A stretch of 64,000 bases of DNA, taken from assembly GCA_002753185.1 (NCBI GenBank), contig PDZX01000004.1, forward strand, positions 1 through 64,000, written 5' to 3'. The notes below the pieces were generated by a model. The model was not told the origin of the DNA. It searched no databases and worked only from the letters and a program-made list of their open reading frames with translations. Made by a program: the position numbers and the translations under genes. Within the stretch, counting starts at the first letter, position 1. Each line of letters starts with the position of its first letter. Positions 1-12,434 of this stretch are shown here, one piece after another. Origin of the DNA: Magnetococcales bacterium WMHbin3 (GTDB lineage Bacteria; Pseudomonadota; Magnetococcia; Magnetococcales; Magnetaquicoccaceae).

Positions 1-917
1 CGCAACACTTCGAGGACTCGCGGGGCCGTTATATCGAATTCTGCAAGAACGCCTTTCCCAGGGAGCTGCGCCTGGCCGGGCTGCGCATCGTGGTGGACTG
101 CGCCAACGGCGCGGCCTACCGCATCGCCCCGGAGGTGCTGTGGGAACTGGGGGCCGCAGAGGTGATCACCCTGGGGGTCAAGCCGGACGGCCTCAACATC
201 AACGACGGCTGCGGCTCGCTCCACCCGGAGCATCTGCGTGCCAAGGTGCTGGAAACCGGCGCCGACATCGGTCTGGCCCTGGATGGCGACGCCGACCGCC
301 TGCTGGTGTGTGACGAAAAGGGCAATCTGCTCGACGGCGACCACCTGCTGGCCATCTGCGCCATGATGCTCAAGGAACGCAACGCCCTGCGCAATGGCGG
401 CGTCGTGGCCACGGTGATGTCCAATCTCGGACTGGAACGGTTCCTGGAAGGCCAGGGACTGAAACTGATCCGCACCAACGTCGGGGACCGCCATGTCCTG
501 GAGGCCATGGTGATGGAGGGGTACAACCTGGGCGGGGAGCAGTCCGGCCACCTGATCTTTCTGGACTACAACACCACCGGGGACGGCATCGTCGCCGCGC
601 TCAAGGTGCTGGAACGGATGGTCGGCCTGCAGCGTCCCCTTTCGGAACTGGCCGGACTGTTCCAGAATGTTCCGCAAGTGCTAGAGAATGTCGTCATTCC
701 GCGCGGCAGCCGCCCGCTGGAGACGGAAGGGGTCCGCCTGGCCATCGCGCGGGCCGAACAGGCGCTGGCCGGCAGTGGCCGCCTGCTGGTGCGGCCCTCC
801 GGGACCGAGCCGAAGATCCGCGTCATGGCCGAGGGCGATGACCCGGATACCGTAACCGCTCTGGTGGAGGAACTCTGCCAGGTCATTCAACAAGCTGCAA
901 CCGCTTCAGGATCGTGA
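1..917 (+). CDS. glmM: Phosphoglucosamine mutase, 5' truncated by window edge
   Basis: C-terminal two thirds of GlmM, which converts glucosamine-6-phosphate to glucosamine-1-phosphate on the way to UDP-GlcNAc for peptidoglycan and LPS. The reading frame is open from base 3 with no start, so the gene begins outside the window; the catalytic phosphoserine loop (TASHNP) is also upstream. Visible are the metal-binding loop DGDADR (about base 285), the sugar-binding GGEQSGH (about 530) and the C-terminal phosphate-binding [11 protein letters not shown] (about 793). The TGA at 915-917 lies 5 bases before the preferred thrS start, so the two genes are probably co-transcribed. Assignment to GlmM rather than a phosphomannomutase rests on family resemblance of the whole fragment. 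Confidence 0.95.
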   Translation, partial: QHFEDSRGRYIEFCKNAFPRELRLAGLRIVVDCANGAAYRIAPEVLWELGAAEVITLGVKPDGLNINDGCGSLHPEHLRAKVLETGADIGLALDGDADRLLVCDEKGNLLDGDHLLAICAMMLKERNALRNGGVVATVMSNLGLERFLEGQGLKLIRTNVGDRHVLEAMVMEGYNLGGEQSGHLIFLDYNTTGDGIVAALKVLERMVGLQRPLSELAGLFQNVPQVLENVVIPRGSRPLETEGVRLAIARAEQALAGSGRLLVRPSGTEPKIRVMAEGDDPDTVTALVEELCQVIQQAATASGS

Positions 918-922
918 TACGC

Positions 923-2845
923 ATGCCACGCTTGACTCTGCCCGATGGCGCCCACAAGGAGTTTTCCGCCCCCCCCACCCTGGCGCAAGTGGCTGCGGCC
1001 ATCGGCGCGGGCCTGGCCCGCAGTGCCCTGGCCGGCAAGGTGAACGGCAGGTTGATGGATCTGGAGAGCACCATCGACGCGGATGCCGAGGTCGCCATCG
1101 TCACCGCCGCCACCCCGGAGGGTCTGGAGATCCTGCGCCACTCCACCAGCCACCTGATGGCGCAGGCGGTGAAGGAACTCTTCCCAGCCGCCCAGGTGAC
1201 CATCGGCCCGGCGGTGGCGGACGGTTTCTACTACGATTTCGACTTCGAGCGTCCCTTCACCCCGGAGGACCTCACCGCCATCGAGGCGCGCATGGAACAG
1301 CTCGTCAGCGCCGATCTGCCCATCCGGCGTCAGGTGATGAACCGGGAGCAGGCCATCGCGCGGTTCGAGGCCATGGGCGAACACTACAAGGCGGAGATCA
1401 TCCGCGCGATCCCGGCGGACCAGGAGATCTCCCTCTACGGCCAGGGGGAGTTCGTGGATCTTTGTCGCGGGCCGCACGCCCCCTCCACCGGACGGCTCAA
1501 GGCGTTCAAGCTGATGCGGTTGGCCGGGGCCTACTGGCGCGGCGACTCCAACAACAAAATGTTGCAACGCATCTACGGCACCGCATTCGCCGACAAGAAG
1601 GCGCTGGCCGCCCATCTCACCTTCCTGGAAGAGGCGGCCAAACGGGACCACCGTCGTCTGGGCAAAGAGATGGACCTCTTCTCGATCCAGGACGAGGCGG
1701 GCGGGGGCCTGGTGTTGTGGCATCCCATGGGCGCGCGCATCCGGCAGGCCATCGAGGATTACTGGAAACAGACCCACCGGGAGGCGGGCTACGAGTTTCT
1801 CTTCACCCCGCACATGGCCAACCTGGACCTGTGGCGCACCTCCGGCCACGTGGATTTCTACCGCGACTCCATGTTCAACCCCATGACCGTGGACGACCAG
1901 GCCTATCAGATCCGGCCCATGAACTGTCCGTTCCACATCCTGGTCTACCGGTCGCGGATCCGCTCGCACAAGGACCTCCCTTTCCGCTGGGCCGAGCTGG
2001 GCACGGTCTACCGCTACGAGTTGTCCGGGGTGCTGCACGGTCTGTTCCGGGTGCGGGGCTTCACCCAGGACGATGCGCACATTTTTTGCAGGGAGAACCA
2101 GATCGAGGAGGAGATCAGCGCCATTCTGGACCTGACCTTGCAAACCCTGACCTCGTTCGGCTTTAAGGACTTCGAGATCAATCTCTCCACCCGGCCCGCC
2201 AAGTCGGTGGGTGAGGACGCCATCTGGGAGAAGGCCACGGCAGCCCTCAAGGGGGCGATTACCGAGCGGGGCCTGACCTTCATCGAGGATGTGGGCGGTG
2301 GGGCGTTCTATGGTCCGAAGATCGATGTCAAGATTCTGGACGCCATCGGACGCAAATGGCAGTGCTCGACCATACAATTGGACTTCAATCTTCCGGAGCG
2401 ATTTGATATAACGTACATCGGAGAAGACGGGGCGCGCCATCGGCCCATCATGATCCACCGGGCGCTGATGGGTTCCCTGGAGCGGTTCTTCGGCATTCTG
2501 ATCGAACACTACGCGGGCCATTTTCCCTTGTGGTTGGCGCCGGTGCAGGCTATGGTTCTCACCATCACCGAGGCCCACAACGATTGGGCGATCCAGGTGA
2601 GGGACCAACTGCGCGCCGCCGGGTTGCGCGTGGAAACCGATTTGCGTAATCAGAAAATCAGCTATAAAATCCGGGAACACGCCATGCGCAGGACCCCCTG
2701 GCTGTTGGTCGTCGGGGAGCGCGAGCAGGCGGAGGGGGGCGTCAGCCCTCGTGACCGGCATGGCAAGGAGCTGGGGCTGGTCCCCTTGGCGACGATGCGG
2801 GAGCGTCTGCTCGAGGAAGCGAGAACGCGGGCAGTGGAACAATAA
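923..2845 (+). CDS. thrS: Threonine--tRNA ligase
   Basis: Class II aminoacyl-tRNA synthetase that charges tRNA-Thr in the cytosol. The 640-residue length is normal. Domain order is an N-terminal TGS domain (about 1-62), an editing domain with the HSTSH motif (about 73-77), the catalytic core with MNCPFH (zinc cysteine), motif 2 [11 protein letters not shown] and motif 3 [13 protein letters not shown], then an anticodon-binding domain. ATG 923 is chosen because AGGA lies 11 bases upstream; a GTG at 914 in the same frame would overlap the glmM stop and add three residues. It leads the classical thrS-infC-rpmI-rplT-pheST translation cluster. Confidence 0.97.
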   Translation: MPRLTLPDGAHKEFSAPPTLAQVAAAIGAGLARSALAGKVNGRLMDLESTIDADAEVAIVTAATPEGLEILRHSTSHLMAQAVKELFPAAQVTIGPAVADGFYYDFDFERPFTPEDLTAIEARMEQLVSADLPIRRQVMNREQAIARFEAMGEHYKAEIIRAIPADQEISLYGQGEFVDLCRGPHAPSTGRLKAFKLMRLAGAYWRGDSNNKMLQRIYGTAFADKKALAAHLTFLEEAAKRDHRRLGKEMDLFSIQDEAGGGLVLWHPMGARIRQAIEDYWKQTHREAGYEFLFTPHMANLDLWRTSGHVDFYRDSMFNPMTVDDQAYQIRPMNCPFHILVYRSRIRSHKDLPFRWAELGTVYRYELSGVLHGLFRVRGFTQDDAHIFCRENQIEEEISAILDLTLQTLTSFGFKDFEINLSTRPAKSVGEDAIWEKATAALKGAITERGLTFIEDVGGGAFYGPKIDVKILDAIGRKWQCSTIQLDFNLPERFDITYIGEDGARHRPIMIHRALMGSLERFFGILIEHYAGHFPLWLAPVQAMVLTITEAHNDWAIQVRDQLRAAGLRVETDLRNQKISYKIREHAMRRTPWLLVVGEREQAEGGVSPRDRHGKELGLVPLATMRERLLEEARTRAVEQ

Positions 2846-2853
2846 CCTTTTTT

Positions 2854-2863
2854 GGGAGAACCG

Positions 2864-2866
<3 letters not shown>
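2854..2866 (+). promoter_or_regulatory. infC ribosome binding site with probable AUC start codon
   Basis: GGGAG at 2854-2858 is followed after five bases by ATC at 2864, the first of three consecutive ATC codons. The only conventional start nearby, TTG at 2852, overlaps this Shine-Dalgarno sequence and has only a T-rich stretch upstream. infC in many bacteria starts with AUU, AUC or AUA, and IF3 represses its own mRNA by discriminating against such starts. Geometry favours AUC as the start here; which of the three ATC codons is used cannot be decided by eye. Confidence 0.65.
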
Positions 2867-6203
<3,337 letters not shown>

Positions 6204-6256
6204 TGCATGAATATCACGGATGCAAAACGTAGTTGATCGCTGCCTGGCGAGAAAAA

Positions 6257-6526
6257 ATGCAACCCGTCACGATTGAGACATTCATGAAACATTATTACGA
6301 CTGGTTGGCAAAGTTCCGGCAAGCCGCATTCTGGGATGAAAGAGCGTATTTGGTCTACTTCAGCGGCAAGGAGATGGCGGCCATGATGGAGAGAATCCCT
6401 CCAAAACCGATTTTTCCGTTGCATGATTTTTTCAGATGGGCCGTCAAAAAATTAAATTGGGAGTCCCATGACGACTTGTCGAACCTGCGGGATAAATTAT
6501 TCGAATTGAGAGTGAATACACCATGA
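6257..6526 (+). CDS. Small hypothetical protein, partner of the pheST-embedded ATPase
   Basis: 89-residue protein of no recognised family, rich in aromatic residues (MKHYYDWLAKF, FFRWAVKKLNW) and probably helical and soluble. ATG 6257 is chosen because GGCGAG lies 6 bases upstream; a TTG at 6233 would add eight residues. It starts 53 bases after the ATPase gene and its stop overlaps the pheT ATG as ATGA, so pheT translation is probably coupled to it. The DNA is somewhat AT-rich, like the preceding ATPase. Sharing the cassette suggests it is the effector or regulator of the ATPase, but nothing in the sequence identifies an activity. Confidence 0.7.
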   Translation: MQPVTIETFMKHYYDWLAKFRQAAFWDERAYLVYFSGKEMAAMMERIPPKPIFPLHDFFRWAVKKLNWESHDDLSNLRDKLFELRVNTP

Positions 6527-8898
6527 AAATCACCATAGATTGGTTGAAAGAACACATCGACACCGATCTGAGCGCCGAGGAGATCGGCGCGCGGCTCACC
6601 ATGGCGGGACTGGAGCTGGATGGCTTGCAGCGCCTGGATGCGGGGCTGGAAAAGGTGGTGGTGGGGTTTTTGGAAGAGGTAAAACCGCATCCCGACGCGG
6701 AACGGTTGACGCTGTGCCGGGTGCGCATCGGGGAGGAGCGGCTCGCCGTGGTGTGCGGAGCACGCAATCACACCGCCGGGGACAAGGTGGCGGTGGCTTG
6801 CATCGGGGCGGAACTCCCCAATGGCATGAAGATTCTGGAAAGCAAAATTCGCGGCGTCACCTCCCAGGGGATGCTTTGTTCATTAAGGGAGTTGGGGCTG
6901 GCGAGTGAGTCCGACGGGATCCTGTTGCTGCCGGCGAGCGTCACGGAAGGGGAGGGGATCGCCAGGGTGCTGGGGCGCGACAAAGTGGTGCTGGAACTGG
7001 GCATCACCCCCAACCGGGGGGATTGCCTGGGGGTGCGTGGGGTGGCGCGGGAACTGGGGGCCATCACCGGGCGGCCCTTGCGGCCCTTGCCGGAGATTCG
7101 GCATCTGCCCACTTCTGCTGCGAAGCCGGAGATTCGCATCGAGGATGGGGCGGGATGCCCCCGCTATGCCGGACGGATCGTGCGCAACGTGCGGGTCGGG
7201 CCAAGTCCGGAGTGGCTGCGCGCCCGGCTGGAGGCGGTGGGGCTGCGCGCTATCAACAACGTGGTCGATGTGACCAATTATGTCATGATGGACCTCGACC
7301 ATCCCATGCATGCCTTCGACCTGGCGACCATCGAACTGCCCGTCGTGGTGAGAAAGGCGCAAGAAGGGGAGATGCTGCGCACCCTGGACGGATTGGAGAA
7401 AAAACTCGCCGCCAGCATGACGGTGATCGCCGACACGCAAAAACCCCTGGCCCTGGCCGGGATCATGGGCGGCGAGGCGAGCGGCGTGACGGAAGCCACC
7501 ACCGACATCCTGCTGGAGGCGGCCTTCTTCGATCCCATCGCCACGGCGCGCACCGGACGGCGGCTGGAACTGCTCTCCGATTCCCGCCACCGCTTCGAGC
7601 GCGGGGTGGATCCGGAAGGGCTGGTCACGGCCATGGAGCAGGCCACCCGTCTGATCCTGGAACTGGCGGGCGGCGAGGCCGGCCCGATTACGCTGGTGGA
7701 TGCCGGGACCTGGCAGGCGCCAAAACCGGTTCGCTTCCGGCCGGAGCGTATCAATCGCCTGGGGGGCGTGGCATTGGAGCCGGGGGTGATGCGGGAGATG
7801 CTGGTCAGGCTGGGGTGCGCGGTGGAGCCGGATGGCGATCTCTTTTCGGCGACTCCCCCCAGTTGGCGGCATGACTTGCGGTTGGAGGAGGATCTGCTCG
7901 AGGAGATCATCCGTCTGCACGGTTACGACAATGTCCCCACCACCCTGCCGCGCGTGCCCGCAGAACCCCCGGCCCCGGATCCCATGCATGGCCTGATGGG
8001 ACGCATCCGCGGGCTGCTGGTGGGGCAGGGGTATCTGGAGGCGATCAACTACGTCTTCGTCGCGCCGCTCATGCAGGGCCGTTTCAATAAAAGGCTGACG
8101 CCACTGGCATTGCTGAATCCTTTGTCCGAGGAGCAGTCCGCGTTGCGCACCGATCTGTGCGCCGGACTGGTGGAGGCGGCGCAACGCAATCTGAACCGGG
8201 GCAACCAGCGCCTGCGGCTGTTCGAGTTGGGGCGGGTTTTCTTGCCGGATGCAACGGGCGAGGTGGTGGAGCGGGAACGGCTGGCCGGATTGTTGACCGG
8301 TCCCGTCGAGGAGGCGAATCCCCATGGCGCGGCGCGACAGGTGGATTTTTTCGACCTCAAGGGCGATCTGGAAGGGTTTTTCTACCAGTTGACCGGGACG
8401 GGGCCAACGTTGCGGGAGGGGGAGGTGGATTTTCTGCACCCCAGGCGCCAGGCCAGGTTGCTGTTGGCCGACGGCAGCGAGGTGGGCTGGATGGGGCAGT
8501 TGCATCCCGCCTTGCAGGAGGAGCTGGATTTGCGGCGTGAGATCTATCTGTTCGAAATCGATCTGGAGCCACTGGCACGGGTGAAAAAACGCCGGGCCGT
8601 GGAGGGGAGCGAGAGCCGCTTTCCCTCGATCCAGAGCGATCTGACCTTCGTGCTGCCGATGCGCGTCCAGGCCGGCGACCTCCTGGCCGAGGCGACGCAC
8701 ACGGATGACCGCTGGATCCGCCGGGCGACCATCGCCTCCATCTACACCGGCGAAGGGGTGCCGGAAGGGATGAAGAGCGTCTCGTTGAGCCTGTTGCTGC
8801 AGGCGGACGACCGCACCTTGACGGACGCGGAGAGCCGGGAGCTTTCCGAGCGGGTTGTGGTGCGCATGCGGGACCGTTTTGGCGCCAGCCTGCGCTGA
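6523..8898 (+). CDS. pheT: Phenylalanine--tRNA ligase beta subunit
   Basis: 791-residue PheRS beta subunit of normal length. Domain order: N-terminal domain (MKITIDWLKEHI), EMAP-like tRNA-binding domain (about 40-150), B3/B4 editing domain (about 210-380, with VVDVTNYVM and HPMHAFDL), B5 (about 400-475), the catalytic-like core and a C-terminal FDX-ACB domain that binds the anticodon (from about 695, FPSIQSDLTFVLP). Normally adjacent to pheS; here it is displaced by a 1.3-kb ATPase cassette to which it is joined by an ATGA overlap. The gene looks intact, so PheRS should be functional. It ends 21 bases from the convergent gene at 8920. Confidence 0.97.
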   Translation: MKITIDWLKEHIDTDLSAEEIGARLTMAGLELDGLQRLDAGLEKVVVGFLEEVKPHPDAERLTLCRVRIGEERLAVVCGARNHTAGDKVAVACIGAELPNGMKILESKIRGVTSQGMLCSLRELGLASESDGILLLPASVTEGEGIARVLGRDKVVLELGITPNRGDCLGVRGVARELGAITGRPLRPLPEIRHLPTSAAKPEIRIEDGAGCPRYAGRIVRNVRVGPSPEWLRARLEAVGLRAINNVVDVTNYVMMDLDHPMHAFDLATIELPVVVRKAQEGEMLRTLDGLEKKLAASMTVIADTQKPLALAGIMGGEASGVTEATTDILLEAAFFDPIATARTGRRLELLSDSRHRFERGVDPEGLVTAMEQATRLILELAGGEAGPITLVDAGTWQAPKPVRFRPERINRLGGVALEPGVMREMLVRLGCAVEPDGDLFSATPPSWRHDLRLEEDLLEEIIRLHGYDNVPTTLPRVPAEPPAPDPMHGLMGRIRGLLVGQGYLEAINYVFVAPLMQGRFNKRLTPLALLNPLSEEQSALRTDLCAGLVEAAQRNLNRGNQRLRLFELGRVFLPDATGEVVERERLAGLLTGPVEEANPHGAARQVDFFDLKGDLEGFFYQLTGTGPTLREGEVDFLHPRRQARLLLADGSEVGWMGQLHPALQEELDLRREIYLFEIDLEPLARVKKRRAVEGSESRFPSIQSDLTFVLPMRVQAGDLLAEATHTDDRWIRRATIASIYTGEGVPEGMKSVSLSLLLQADDRTLTDAESRELSERVVVRMRDRFGASLR

Positions 8899-8919
8899 TA
8901 CCCGCTTTGCCTTTTTTGG

Positions 8920-9927
8920 TTAGCGTGCCCGCACCGGTTCCGGCTGCAGGCCAGGCTGTTGGGCAACCCGATCGAAGGCGTCACGGGCCGCCGCCTCGTC
9001 ACCGAACGGCCCGACCCACACCCGATGAAACATCCGTCCGCCAATCTCGGCCTCCTCGGTGTACATGGGGAGCGCCAGGTTGGCCAGCTTGCGGATCAAC
9101 CCTTCGGCATTGCCGCGCTCCTGATAGGAACCCAGCTTGAAGACGAACTCCCTGCCGGATGTCGCGGGCTTGGCAACGCCTTGCGCGGCGGCTTTGGCCG
9201 GGGCAGGCTGCGTGGCCGGCTCCGGAGGAGGTGCCGACTGCGTGGCCGGCTCCGGGGAAGGTGTCGGTTGCGTGGCCGGCTCCGGGGGAGGTGTCGGGGC
9301 GGCGGGCGGCTCGGGGGCGGGCGTTTTGCTCAATACCGCCTCAATGGCCTTGCGCACCACGTCGTTTTCCGGATGCTCCCGCAGCATCAGAGCGAGAAAT
9401 TCGACCGCCTTGGCCCCACGCGCACGCACGAAGTGAGAAAATTCCGCCTCGGCCTCCCCCCCCTGACCGGCGCGCCCCAGCAGCAGGCCACGGTTGAAAT
9501 GGTTCCATGCCTGATCGGGATCGAGGAGCAGGGCGGCCTGAAAATCGGCCAGAGCCTCGTTCGCCTGCCCCGCGATCAGGTGCGCCAGACCCCGGTAGCG
9601 CCGCGCCAGGGCATCCCCGCTGTCCAGTTGCAACGCCCGGTCGAAGTTGAGCAGCGCCTTTTCCGTATTGCCGGTCACCAGCCGGGCGGCCCCTCGCAGA
9701 CGCCAAACCCTGGCGTTGCCAGGCTGCAACCGGATCGACTCGGAACAATCGGCGATCGCCTGCCGCGCCAGATCGGCGCGCTTTTCCCCCACGCTCTGCC
9801 GGAACAGGGCCTGACAGCGCGTCGCCAGTGCCTCCGGATCCCCGGCGGCAAATCCCGTTTCGCTCCAGGCGATCCCCGCCACGGCCACCAGGAGAAATCG
9901 CCACCCCGGTCGGGTTGCATCAGGCAT
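8920..9927 (-). CDS. TPR and SPOR domain periplasmic protein
   Basis: 335-residue secreted protein. A signal peptide-like N terminus (RFLLVAVAGIAW, cleavage near FAAGDPE) is followed by three to four TPR units (about 30-175; repeats spaced 34 residues around SESIRLQPGNARVW and FDRALQLDSGDALA). A Pro/Glu/Ala/Thr-rich linker has three 10-residue repeats (PEPATQ core, about 210-240), and a C-terminal SPOR domain follows (about 258-335). SPOR domains bind denuded septal peptidoglycan, so a role at the division site or cell envelope is likely. The start ATGCCTGA overlaps the stop of the upstream J-domain gene, so the two are an operon. It is not a recognised FtsN orthologue (no transmembrane anchor retained after cleavage). 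Confidence 0.85.
   Translation of the reverse strand: MPDATRPGWRFLLVAVAGIAWSETGFAAGDPEALATRCQALFRQSVGEKRADLARQAIADCSESIRLQPGNARVWRLRGAARLVTGNTEKALLNFDRALQLDSGDALARRYRGLAHLIAGQANEALADFQAALLLDPDQAWNHFNRGLLLGRAGQGGEAEAEFSHFVRARGAKAVEFLALMLREHPENDVVRKAIEAVLSKTPAPEPPAAPTPPPEPATQPTPSPEPATQSAPPPEPATQPAPAKAAAQGVAKPATSGREFVFKLGSYQERGNAEGLIRKLANLALPMYTEEAEIGGRMFHRVWVGPFGDEAAARDAFDRVAQQPGLQPEPVRAR
9211..9300. repeat. Three tandem 30-bp repeats coding PEPATQ-type decapeptides
   Basis: Three contiguous 30-bp units each start CGTGGCCGGCTCCGG (9211, 9241, 9271) with few differences. On the minus strand they encode 10-residue repeats in the linker of the SPOR protein. Because the unit is a multiple of three, copy-number change by slippage would alter linker length without breaking the frame. 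Confidence 0.85.
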
Positions 9928-11083
9928 GTCGGTACTCTTTCATCAACATGGCATAGGCCCGATTGATCTCCTGCATCTTGCGGTGAGCCAGGTCCCGCAA
10001 TTCCACCCCCAGGGAGGAGACCCGGTCGGGATGATAGCGCTTTACCCGGCGCCGGAAGGCGATCTTGATCCGTTCCGTCGTGGGTTGGCCACGGATCCCC
10101 AGGATCCGTTGCGCCTGTCCCAACGCGTCGTCCGCATGGATGGCAGACTCCTCCCCCTCCTCGCAATACCAGGGTTCGTCCGGATCGCGTTCGGTCACGC
10201 TCCCCTCGTCGGGCGGTGGCGTGGTTTCGTTGCGCGCCGTCAGTCGCAAAACCAGTTGCGCATTCTCCTGCTCCAGTTCCCGAATCCTTTCCCGCAATGC
10301 GGCGGGATCTTCCCCAACAACGGGTTGCGTCACCAAGTCGGCGCGCGCCAGGCGCTCCTCCAGCACCCTGCACTCCTCCTCCAGCCGGGCGGCCTTGGCC
10401 ATCTCGCCATCCAGCGCCCGTACCGCCTCTTCATGGACCCGGATCTTATTTTCCGATAATTCGCGCTCTTTCAGCAAGAGCTCCCGTTCTTGCGTCATAA
10501 GCAGCAGTTGATCGGTCAATTCGGCCACTTCGGCGGTCAGGCGGGCCGTTTCCCCCTCCAGGACGGTTGCCGGGAGCGTGGGCGGCGGCTCCTCGGCGGC
10601 GAAAAAGGCCATGGCCTTGTTGGCCACATAGCCGGTGGAGACCTGGGTCTTTTCCCGGTAGGTGGTCATCATCTCGTTGATGCGCACGTTGGTTTCGTAA
10701 TGGATCTCCCCGTCCTCGCGCACGGCGTACTCCAGGCCGCATTTGTGGCAGCGTTTGAGGCGTCCCATCTCCTGTTCGGGCAGCACCAGTTCCGTGTCGC
10801 AGGCGTAGCAGCGGGCGCGCAGGAACCGGCGCCGCTGGTCGGTCAGGCCGATCCGTTCGATGGTGCGGTGTCCCCGCACGTCGAAGATCAGGCATTTACG
10901 TCCGTTGACCAGCGCGATGGCGACGTTCTGGTCGCAGGCGGGGCATTTGGCCTTCCAGGTGGTGGCGGCTTCGGGGTAGTGGATCTCCATGCTTTTGCCG
11001 CAGGCCTTGCAGGTGGTGGTTACGCGTCGCGATCCGGCGGGGAGTCTGGTGGTGGCCGGGCGCATGGTGGGGGTCACGTTCAT
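9920..11083 (-). CDS. Zinc-ribbon, coiled-coil, J-domain protein
   Basis: 387-residue cytosolic protein. Two CxxC pairs (CKACGKS, CPACDQN) and a second set (CYACDTE, CHKCGLE) at about 20-115 suggest zinc ribbons. A predicted coiled coil follows (about 180-275, rich in E, L, R), and a C-terminal J domain (about 315-385) carries the essential HPD tripeptide in KRYHPDRVSS. It should recruit and stimulate an Hsp70 (DnaK) on a specific client. This is not canonical DnaJ: the J domain is C-terminal and there is no G/F region. ATG 11083 is preferred over longer in-frame extension because AGAGAG lies just upstream. Transcribed together with the SPOR protein gene and divergently from the membrane-anchored gene at 11275. 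Confidence 0.85.
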   Translation of the reverse strand: MNVTPTMRPATTRLPAGSRRVTTTCKACGKSMEIHYPEAATTWKAKCPACDQNVAIALVNGRKCLIFDVRGHRTIERIGLTDQRRRFLRARCYACDTELVLPEQEMGRLKRCHKCGLEYAVREDGEIHYETNVRINEMMTTYREKTQVSTGYVANKAMAFFAAEEPPPTLPATVLEGETARLTAEVAELTDQLLLMTQERELLLKERELSENKIRVHEEAVRALDGEMAKAARLEEECRVLEERLARADLVTQPVVGEDPAALRERIRELEQENAQLVLRLTARNETTPPPDEGSVTERDPDEPWYCEEGEESAIHADDALGQAQRILGIRGQPTTERIKIAFRRRVKRYHPDRVSSLGVELRDLAHRKMQEINRAYAMLMKEYRHA

Positions 11084-11274
11084 GGCGGAATCTCTCTTGG
11101 TGCGAAGGTTTGGGGTGGTGCTGGTGGTCTTTATGCAATTATCGTACCGTTCAATAAAGGTGGAATTTCGCTCAATCCCATGCATTGGAGGCGTCAGGTC
11201 AGGTATTATATCATGGATGTGGCCGGATTCTGTGATAACCATCAATGCAAAATAACCGAATTGGAGATAAAAAA

Positions 11275-11976
11275 ATGAGCGATACCAACCATGAACAAAA
11301 ACTGGAAAAATCCCTCCTGACCCTGACCACGGCCATGGCCGCCAGCGAACAACGGGCACAAAAACTGGATAAAATGGTCCGACTTCTGACGCTGGCCGTG
11401 GCCATGCTCACCACCATCGCCCTGCTGCCCAAACTCGAATGGCTCGTCCCCGGCGCTCAGGCCCAGACCGACTCAGGCAAAACCACCTTGCTGCAAAAGG
11501 AAATGGGATTGGCTGTTGATGATTTAAATCATATTCAATCCATCATCGTCAACCTGGACAAGCTGCTGACCGGCGCCGTCAATCTGGCCGGCAACCCGCA
11601 AACCGCCGCAACCCTCCAGAAATTGAACAACCTGCTCAACCTGGCCGACGCGGCAACCACCAACCCGCAAATGGCCAAGGTCGCCACGGATGCTATGACT
11701 CTGGTGGTGCGTATCAAGCAGGATTCGGATACCTTGCGCAGAAACCTGCTCACCCCCGCGCAACTCGCGTCGGCTAAAGGCAATGCAACCAAATTGGAGC
11801 AGATCATCAACGAAAATCCACCCGTGCCGAGCACCCAACAGTTGATGGGGATTCAAAGCGCCATCCGGGACGAAATCCGCTTCCTCAACGGCAACATCCA
11901 CGCCATGGTGCTGTCCATCGACTCCACCATGGGCCGGATGGGACGCTTCATGTCGCCCTGGCCGTTCACCCGCTGA
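11275..11976 (+). CDS. Membrane-anchored helical protein of unknown function
   Basis: 233 residues. A charged N-terminal helix (about 1-35) precedes one hydrophobic segment (about 36-58, LLTLAVAMLTTIALLP). A long helical region rich in N, A, L, T and Q follows, with repeated leucine-spaced segments (LDKLLTGAVNLAGNPQTAAT, LNNLLNLADAATTNPQMAKV) and no cysteines. The topology suggests an inner-membrane anchor with a periplasmic helical domain. GGAG 8 bases before the ATG supports the start. No family recognised. It lies between the J-domain operon (divergent) and the mamK locus, is followed by a bidirectional hairpin, and could belong to either neighbourhood or to neither. Confidence 0.75.
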   Translation: MSDTNHEQKLEKSLLTLTTAMAASEQRAQKLDKMVRLLTLAVAMLTTIALLPKLEWLVPGAQAQTDSGKTTLLQKEMGLAVDDLNHIQSIIVNLDKLLTGAVNLAGNPQTAATLQKLNNLLNLADAATTNPQMAKVATDAMTLVVRIKQDSDTLRRNLLTPAQLASAKGNATKLEQIINENPPVPSTQQLMGIQSAIRDEIRFLNGNIHAMVLSIDSTMGRMGRFMSPWPFTR

Positions 11977-11986
11977 CGCCGCTTGC

Positions 11987-12014
11987 ACCGGGAAGAGGGA
12001 GGCCTCTTCCCGGT
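11987..12014. terminator. Perfect 11-bp hairpin between convergent genes
   Basis: ACCGGGAAGAG (11987-11997) and CTCTTCCCGGT (12004-12014) form a perfect stem with a 6-base loop, exactly between two converging coding regions. There is no good T-run on either side, so it may block transcription from both directions inefficiently or depend on Rho. Confidence 0.6.
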
Positions 12015-12307
12015 CAGCGTTTCTCCTCCCTGGATTTGATCTCCTGAACCACCGGATGGCGCATGAGCCGTTGGATTTCCGGGGTGTTGCCCAGCAGCTC
12101 CAGATTGCCGGAACGAACCGCCTGCATGATTTTTTCGTTTTTGATGATCGCCTGGACCGTGGGGTCCTGCGCCAGCTCGAGGACCTTTTGCATGAGCGCC
12201 GGATCGGCGGTGATGGTTTGCAGGGGATCGGCCCGCACCGGCAGGGCGAACAACAGCAGCGCGACGAGCAGGGCGCACAGGCGCTTGGGCGTGCATGGAC
12301 GGGGCAT
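12014..12307 (-). CDS. Small secreted STI1-like protein
   Basis: 97-residue protein with a signal peptide (LCALLVALLLFALPVRADP) and a mature part of about 70 residues. This carries the pattern DPALMQKVLELAQDPTVQ, then NTPEIQRLMRHPVVQ, resembling the Asp-Pro-rich helical repeats of STI1/DP-type chaperone-binding motifs. AGGAG stands 8 bases before the ATG. It is divergent from mamK with 127 bases between the starts, so they may share a regulatory region. The function is unknown and the STI1 likeness is based only on the spacing of DP and NP motifs. Confidence 0.65.
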   Translation of the reverse strand: MPRPCTPKRLCALLVALLLFALPVRADPLQTITADPALMQKVLELAQDPTVQAIIKNEKIMQAVRSGNLELLGNTPEIQRLMRHPVVQEIKSREEKR

Positions 12308-12434
12308 GGTCGTTCTCCTGGCCTGGTGAAATTTGGTGGATTGCGTCGGCTTGCATTCTAGGGCAACATTCGTGAAAATCAAATCGGTTATTCGCGAACC
12401 GAAAGCCGTGTGGGCGCCCAAGACGGAGGAAGGC

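Noticed and set aside
887-2842. 651-codon open frame antisense to thrS
   Set aside because: Mirror of a highly conserved synthetase gene; low-complexity Gln/Gly/His composition and no SD.
9211-9300. Tandem repeats as a CRISPR-like array
   Set aside because: Units are contiguous with no spacers and encode a Pro-rich protein linker.
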